Shown piece by piece: positions 14,594 to 16,629 of a stretch of 16,629 nt of DNA. Position 1 is the stretch's first letter. The number at the start of each line of letters is the position of its first letter. A model generated the notes under the pieces. That model searched no databases, was not told where the DNA came from, and saw only the letters and a list, made by a program, of their open reading frames with translations. The stretch is from positions 1 through 16,629 of the forward strand of contig JBBRQN010000030.1 in assembly GCA_038226305.1 (NCBI GenBank), written 5' to 3'. The translations under genes and the position numbers were made by a program. The stretch is from JASLDZ01 sp038226305 (GTDB taxonomy: Bacteria; Pseudomonadota; Alphaproteobacteria; Caulobacterales; Caulobacteraceae).

Positions 14594-15690
14594 GCCTTGG
14601 CCCCCTTGCGGCCGGACACATGCACGGGTCGTTCCCGCGCGGAGGCTTCGTCCAGGGGCCAGCGGGGGCGGGCCGGGGCGTCGAGCCCGTCGATCAGCCC
14701 CAGCGCCAGCCGCTCCGCCCCTGCGAGCGCGATCATGGCGGCGTTGTCGGTGCAGTATTGCAGGGGCGGAGCAGCGAAGCGGAACCCGCGCTTGTCGGCC
14801 GCCTCGCGCAGTCGCGCCTTCACATGGGCGTTGGCGGCGACGCCCCCCGCCACCACGAACAGCCGCCCCTCTTCCCCATGCTCGGCGGCGTAGGTGTCGA
14901 GCGCGCGGGCGGAACGGTCTGTCAGCTGGCGGGCGATCGCGGCTTGCACGGCGGCGGCGAGGTCGGCGCGGTCCTGCTCGGTGACCACGCTCAGCTCGGC
15001 CGTGCGGGCGGCGGCGGTCTTCAGGCCGGAGAAGGAGAAGTCGCACCCCTCACGTCCCAGGAGCGCCCGGGGGAGGGGAAAGCGCGCGGCGTCGCCAGTC
15101 TGCGCCAGCCGCTCCAGCGCCGGCCCGCCGGGGTAGCCGAGGCCCAGGGTGGCGGCGATCTTGTCGAACGCCTCCCCCGCTGCATCGTCGATGGTGGTGC
15201 CCAGGCGACGGAAGTCGCCCACGCCGCGCACGTCCAGAAGCTGGCAGTGCCCGCCCGACACCAGAAGCAGCAGGAACGGATAGGGGGCATCCCCTCCCAG
15301 CCGGGCGGAGACGGCGTGCCCCTCCAGATGGTTCACCGCGATCAGCGGCAGGCCCCGCGCCAGGGCGATGCCCTTCGCCGCCGCCAGCCCCACCATCACC
15401 CCGCCCACGAGGCCCGGCCCGGCGGTGGCGGCGATCCCGTCCAGCCCCTCCAGCCCGACGCCGGAGTCGGCCAGCGCCCGGCCGATCACCGGCTCCACCG
15501 CATCCACGTGGGCGCGAGCCGCCACCTCGGGCACGACGCCGCCGTAGAGGGCGTGGGTCTCCACCTGGCTCGCAACGATCGACGACAGCACCTCGACCCC
15601 GCCATCGGCCCGCAGGCGGACCACCGCCGCCGCCGTCTCGTCGCAGCTGGTCTCGATGCCGAGCACGGTGAGGGAGGCGGCGGGGGGCAA
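14590..15690 (-). CDS. tsaD: tRNA N6-threonylcarbamoyladenosine transferase TsaD
   Basis: Transfers the threonylcarbamoyl group from TC-AMP to A37 of ANN-decoding tRNAs, together with TsaB and TsaE. The 366-residue product has the ASKHA-fold hallmarks: LGIETSCDETAAAVV at the N-terminus (10-24), metal ligands H121 and H125 (NHLEGH), VSGGHCQL (144-151), IDDAAGEAFDKIA (167-179), FSFSGLKTA (218-226), GGVAAN (282-287) and CTDNAAMIA with the third metal ligand D315. The start is taken as TTG at 15690, giving the usual short lead before LGIETS and a GAAGG sequence 13 bases upstream; the longer open frame to 15795 is basic, Pro-rich and unlikely. First gene of the operon; divergent from hemD. Confidence 0.95.
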   Translation of the reverse strand: MPPAASLTVLGIETSCDETAAAVVRLRADGGVEVLSSIVASQVETHALYGGVVPEVAARAHVDAVEPVIGRALADSGVGLEGLDGIAATAGPGLVGGVMVGLAAAKGIALARGLPLIAVNHLEGHAVSARLGGDAPYPFLLLLVSGGHCQLLDVRGVGDFRRLGTTIDDAAGEAFDKIAATLGLGYPGGPALERLAQTGDAARFPLPRALLGREGCDFSFSGLKTAAARTAELSVVTEQDRADLAAAVQAAIARQLTDRSARALDTYAAEHGEEGRLFVVAGGVAANAHVKARLREAADKRGFRFAAPPLQYCTDNAAMIALAGAERLALGLIDGLDAPARPRWPLDEASARERPVHVSGRKGAKA

Positions 15691-15765
15691 GGGCGGCTTG
15701 GGCCTTCGTTGCGGACGCGTGCCCGCTCCTGTAGCTGGCGACGGGTCCGGTCGTTTTAGACCCCG

Positions 15766-16530
15766 GTGGTTAAGCGCGAGCCCCGCCCCTTGCAATCGCA
15801 GCCCTTTGAAGCGGCCGACCTCGTATGGGTCACCCGCGCCCAGCCGGGGGCGGACGCCACGGCCCAGCGCCTGCGGGAACGGGGCTGGACGCCGCTCATC
15901 GCCCCCCTGATCGCCACCCGCCTCCTGCCGCTGGAGGCCGGGGCGCTTGAGGGGGTAGACGCTCTCGCCTTCACCAGCGCCGCTGGCGTGCGTGCCTTCA
16001 CGGGTGGCGGCACCTCGACCTCACTGCCGGTGTTCACCGTGGGCGATGCCACAGCAGACGCCGCCCACGCGGCGGGCTTCACCCGCGTGCTCTCAGCTCA
16101 GGGCGCGGGGGCGGACCTGGCGAGGCTGATCGCGGCGGTGGCCCCCTTCGCACGCCTGGCGCATCTAGGAGCGCGCGAACCGGCGTTCGACCTTGTGGCG
16201 GCGCTGCGGGCCGCCGGTCGCCCGGCGATCCACCTTCCCCTCTACGAGACGGTGGCGCAGGCTCTGCCCCCAGCCGCCGAGGCTGCTCTCGCGCAAGGCC
16301 GGATCGCCGCCGTCCTGATCCACTCCCCCGCCGCCGCCCGCGCGCTGAGGGGCGTCGCCAACGGAGCCTCCCTCGCATCCGTCACGGTAGTGGCGCTCTC
16401 GGCGGCCTGCGCCGAGCCCGTGGCTGGCCCCGCCGCCACCGTGGCCGCCACCCCCACCGAAGCCGCCCTCCTCGACGCCCTGGAGCGTGCGTTCCCGAGC
16501 GCCCTTGGCAAGCGGGATGAGCGAAGCTAA
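15766..16530 (+). CDS. hemD: Uroporphyrinogen-III synthase HemD
   Basis: Cyclises hydroxymethylbilane to uroporphyrinogen III in tetrapyrrole (haem) biosynthesis. The 254-residue protein has the weakly conserved HemD pattern: WVTRAQPGADATAQRL near the N-terminus, DALAFTSAAGVRAF in the first lobe, LPVFTVGDATADAAHAAGF at the hinge, LPLYETVAQ, and VLIHSPAAARAL followed by a closing ALSAACAEPV strand in the second lobe. HemD proteins diverge greatly, so the call rests on order and spacing of these segments. The start is uncertain: GTG at 15766 or TTG at 15790. It ends in TAA, uncommon here. The neighbouring hemC that often separates hemD from tsaD in alphaproteobacteria is missing. A tRNA gene follows 23 bases downstream. 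Confidence 0.88.
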   Translation: MVKREPRPLQSQPFEAADLVWVTRAQPGADATAQRLRERGWTPLIAPLIATRLLPLEAGALEGVDALAFTSAAGVRAFTGGGTSTSLPVFTVGDATADAAHAAGFTRVLSAQGAGADLARLIAAVAPFARLAHLGAREPAFDLVAALRAAGRPAIHLPLYETVAQALPPAAEAALAQGRIAAVLIHSPAAARALRGVANGASLASVTVVALSAACAEPVAGPAATVAATPTEAALLDALERAFPSALGKRDERS

Positions 16531-16553
16531 ACACCGCGCTCCGTGCCCCACGG

Positions 16554-16629
16554 GCCGCCTTAGCTCAGCCGGTAGAGCACCGCATTCGTAATGCGGGGGT
16601 CAGGTGTTCGAGTCACCTAGGCGGCACCA
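16554..16629 (+). tRNA. tRNA-Thr (anticodon CGU)
   Basis: A complete 76-base cloverleaf: acceptor arms GCCGCCT/AGGCGGC pair fully, the D-stem is GCTC/GAGC, the anticodon stem CCGCA/TGCGG carries the loop TTCGTAA with anticodon CGT, and the T-stem AGGTG/CACCT carries TTCGAGT. The discriminator is A and CCA is encoded. Anticodon CGU reads threonine codon ACG, frequent in a GC-rich genome, and it is an ANN-decoding tRNA of the type modified by TsaD. The window ends exactly on the final A of CCA. Confidence 0.96.

Noticed and set aside
13985..15046. Long NUDIX protein of 353 residues
   Set aside because: The first 150 residues are an out-of-frame reading of tsaD; the GTG at 14593 overlapping the tsaD stop gives a normal NUDIX length.
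14590..15795. TsaD starting at 15795
   Set aside because: The added 35 residues are basic and Pro-rich, cover the hemD start region, and have no counterpart in TsaD proteins as I know them.
1..16629. CRISPR array, insertion sequence or prophage genes
   Set aside because: No regularly spaced repeats, transposase, integrase or phage motifs were seen; gene content and codon use are uniform core chromosome.

Overview
The window is high-GC DNA (about 70% by eye) from an alphaproteobacterium, most likely Caulobacterales or a close relative. This rests on three things: the System I cytochrome c maturation genes with a membrane-anchored CcmI, the tsaD/gpsA gene neighbourhood, and the codon usage (almost every third position G or C; frequent GTG and TTG starts). 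It reads as ordinary core chromosome: eighteen protein genes, one tRNA, one convincing terminator, and two copies of a short palindromic repeat. I see no phage, transposon, CRISPR array or defence genes.

Layout. Positions 1-148 hold no recognisable gene and one palindromic repeat. On the minus strand, ccmG, a pirin gene and mntR form a tight unit (2040 to 149). Divergent from it on the plus strand is a metabolite:proton symporter-type MFS transporter (2129-3415), then a small exported protein, then ccmF-ccmH-ccmI joined by 4-base overlaps (4066-7504). The c-type cytochrome assembly genes are therefore split: the thioredoxin-like CcmG lies on the other strand, 2 kb from CcmF/H/I, and CcmA-E are not in the window. 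On the minus strand follow suhB (inositol monophosphatase family) and a cold shock gene with a clear intrinsic terminator.

From 8906 the plus strand carries an unrecognised 94-95-residue protein, a 56-residue zinc-ribbon protein, the mechanosensitive channel MscL and an XdhC-family protein. A convergent Nei/Fpg-type DNA glycosylase follows, then a divergent creatininase-family hydrolase. The next block is a minus-strand operon with overlapping stop and start codons at each junction: tsaD - NUDIX hydrolase - gpsA - small Rieske protein. The C-terminus of the Rieske protein is encoded by the second copy of the palindromic repeat. Divergent from tsaD is hemD (uroporphyrinogen-III synthase) with no hemC beside it. 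A tRNA-Thr(CGU) whose encoded CCA coincides with the last base of the window closes the region.

Nothing here is a clear new system. The points most worth a second look are the repeat-derived C-terminus of the Rieske protein, the ccmG-pirin-mntR unit, the two small uncharacterised proteins beside mscL, and the missing hemC.
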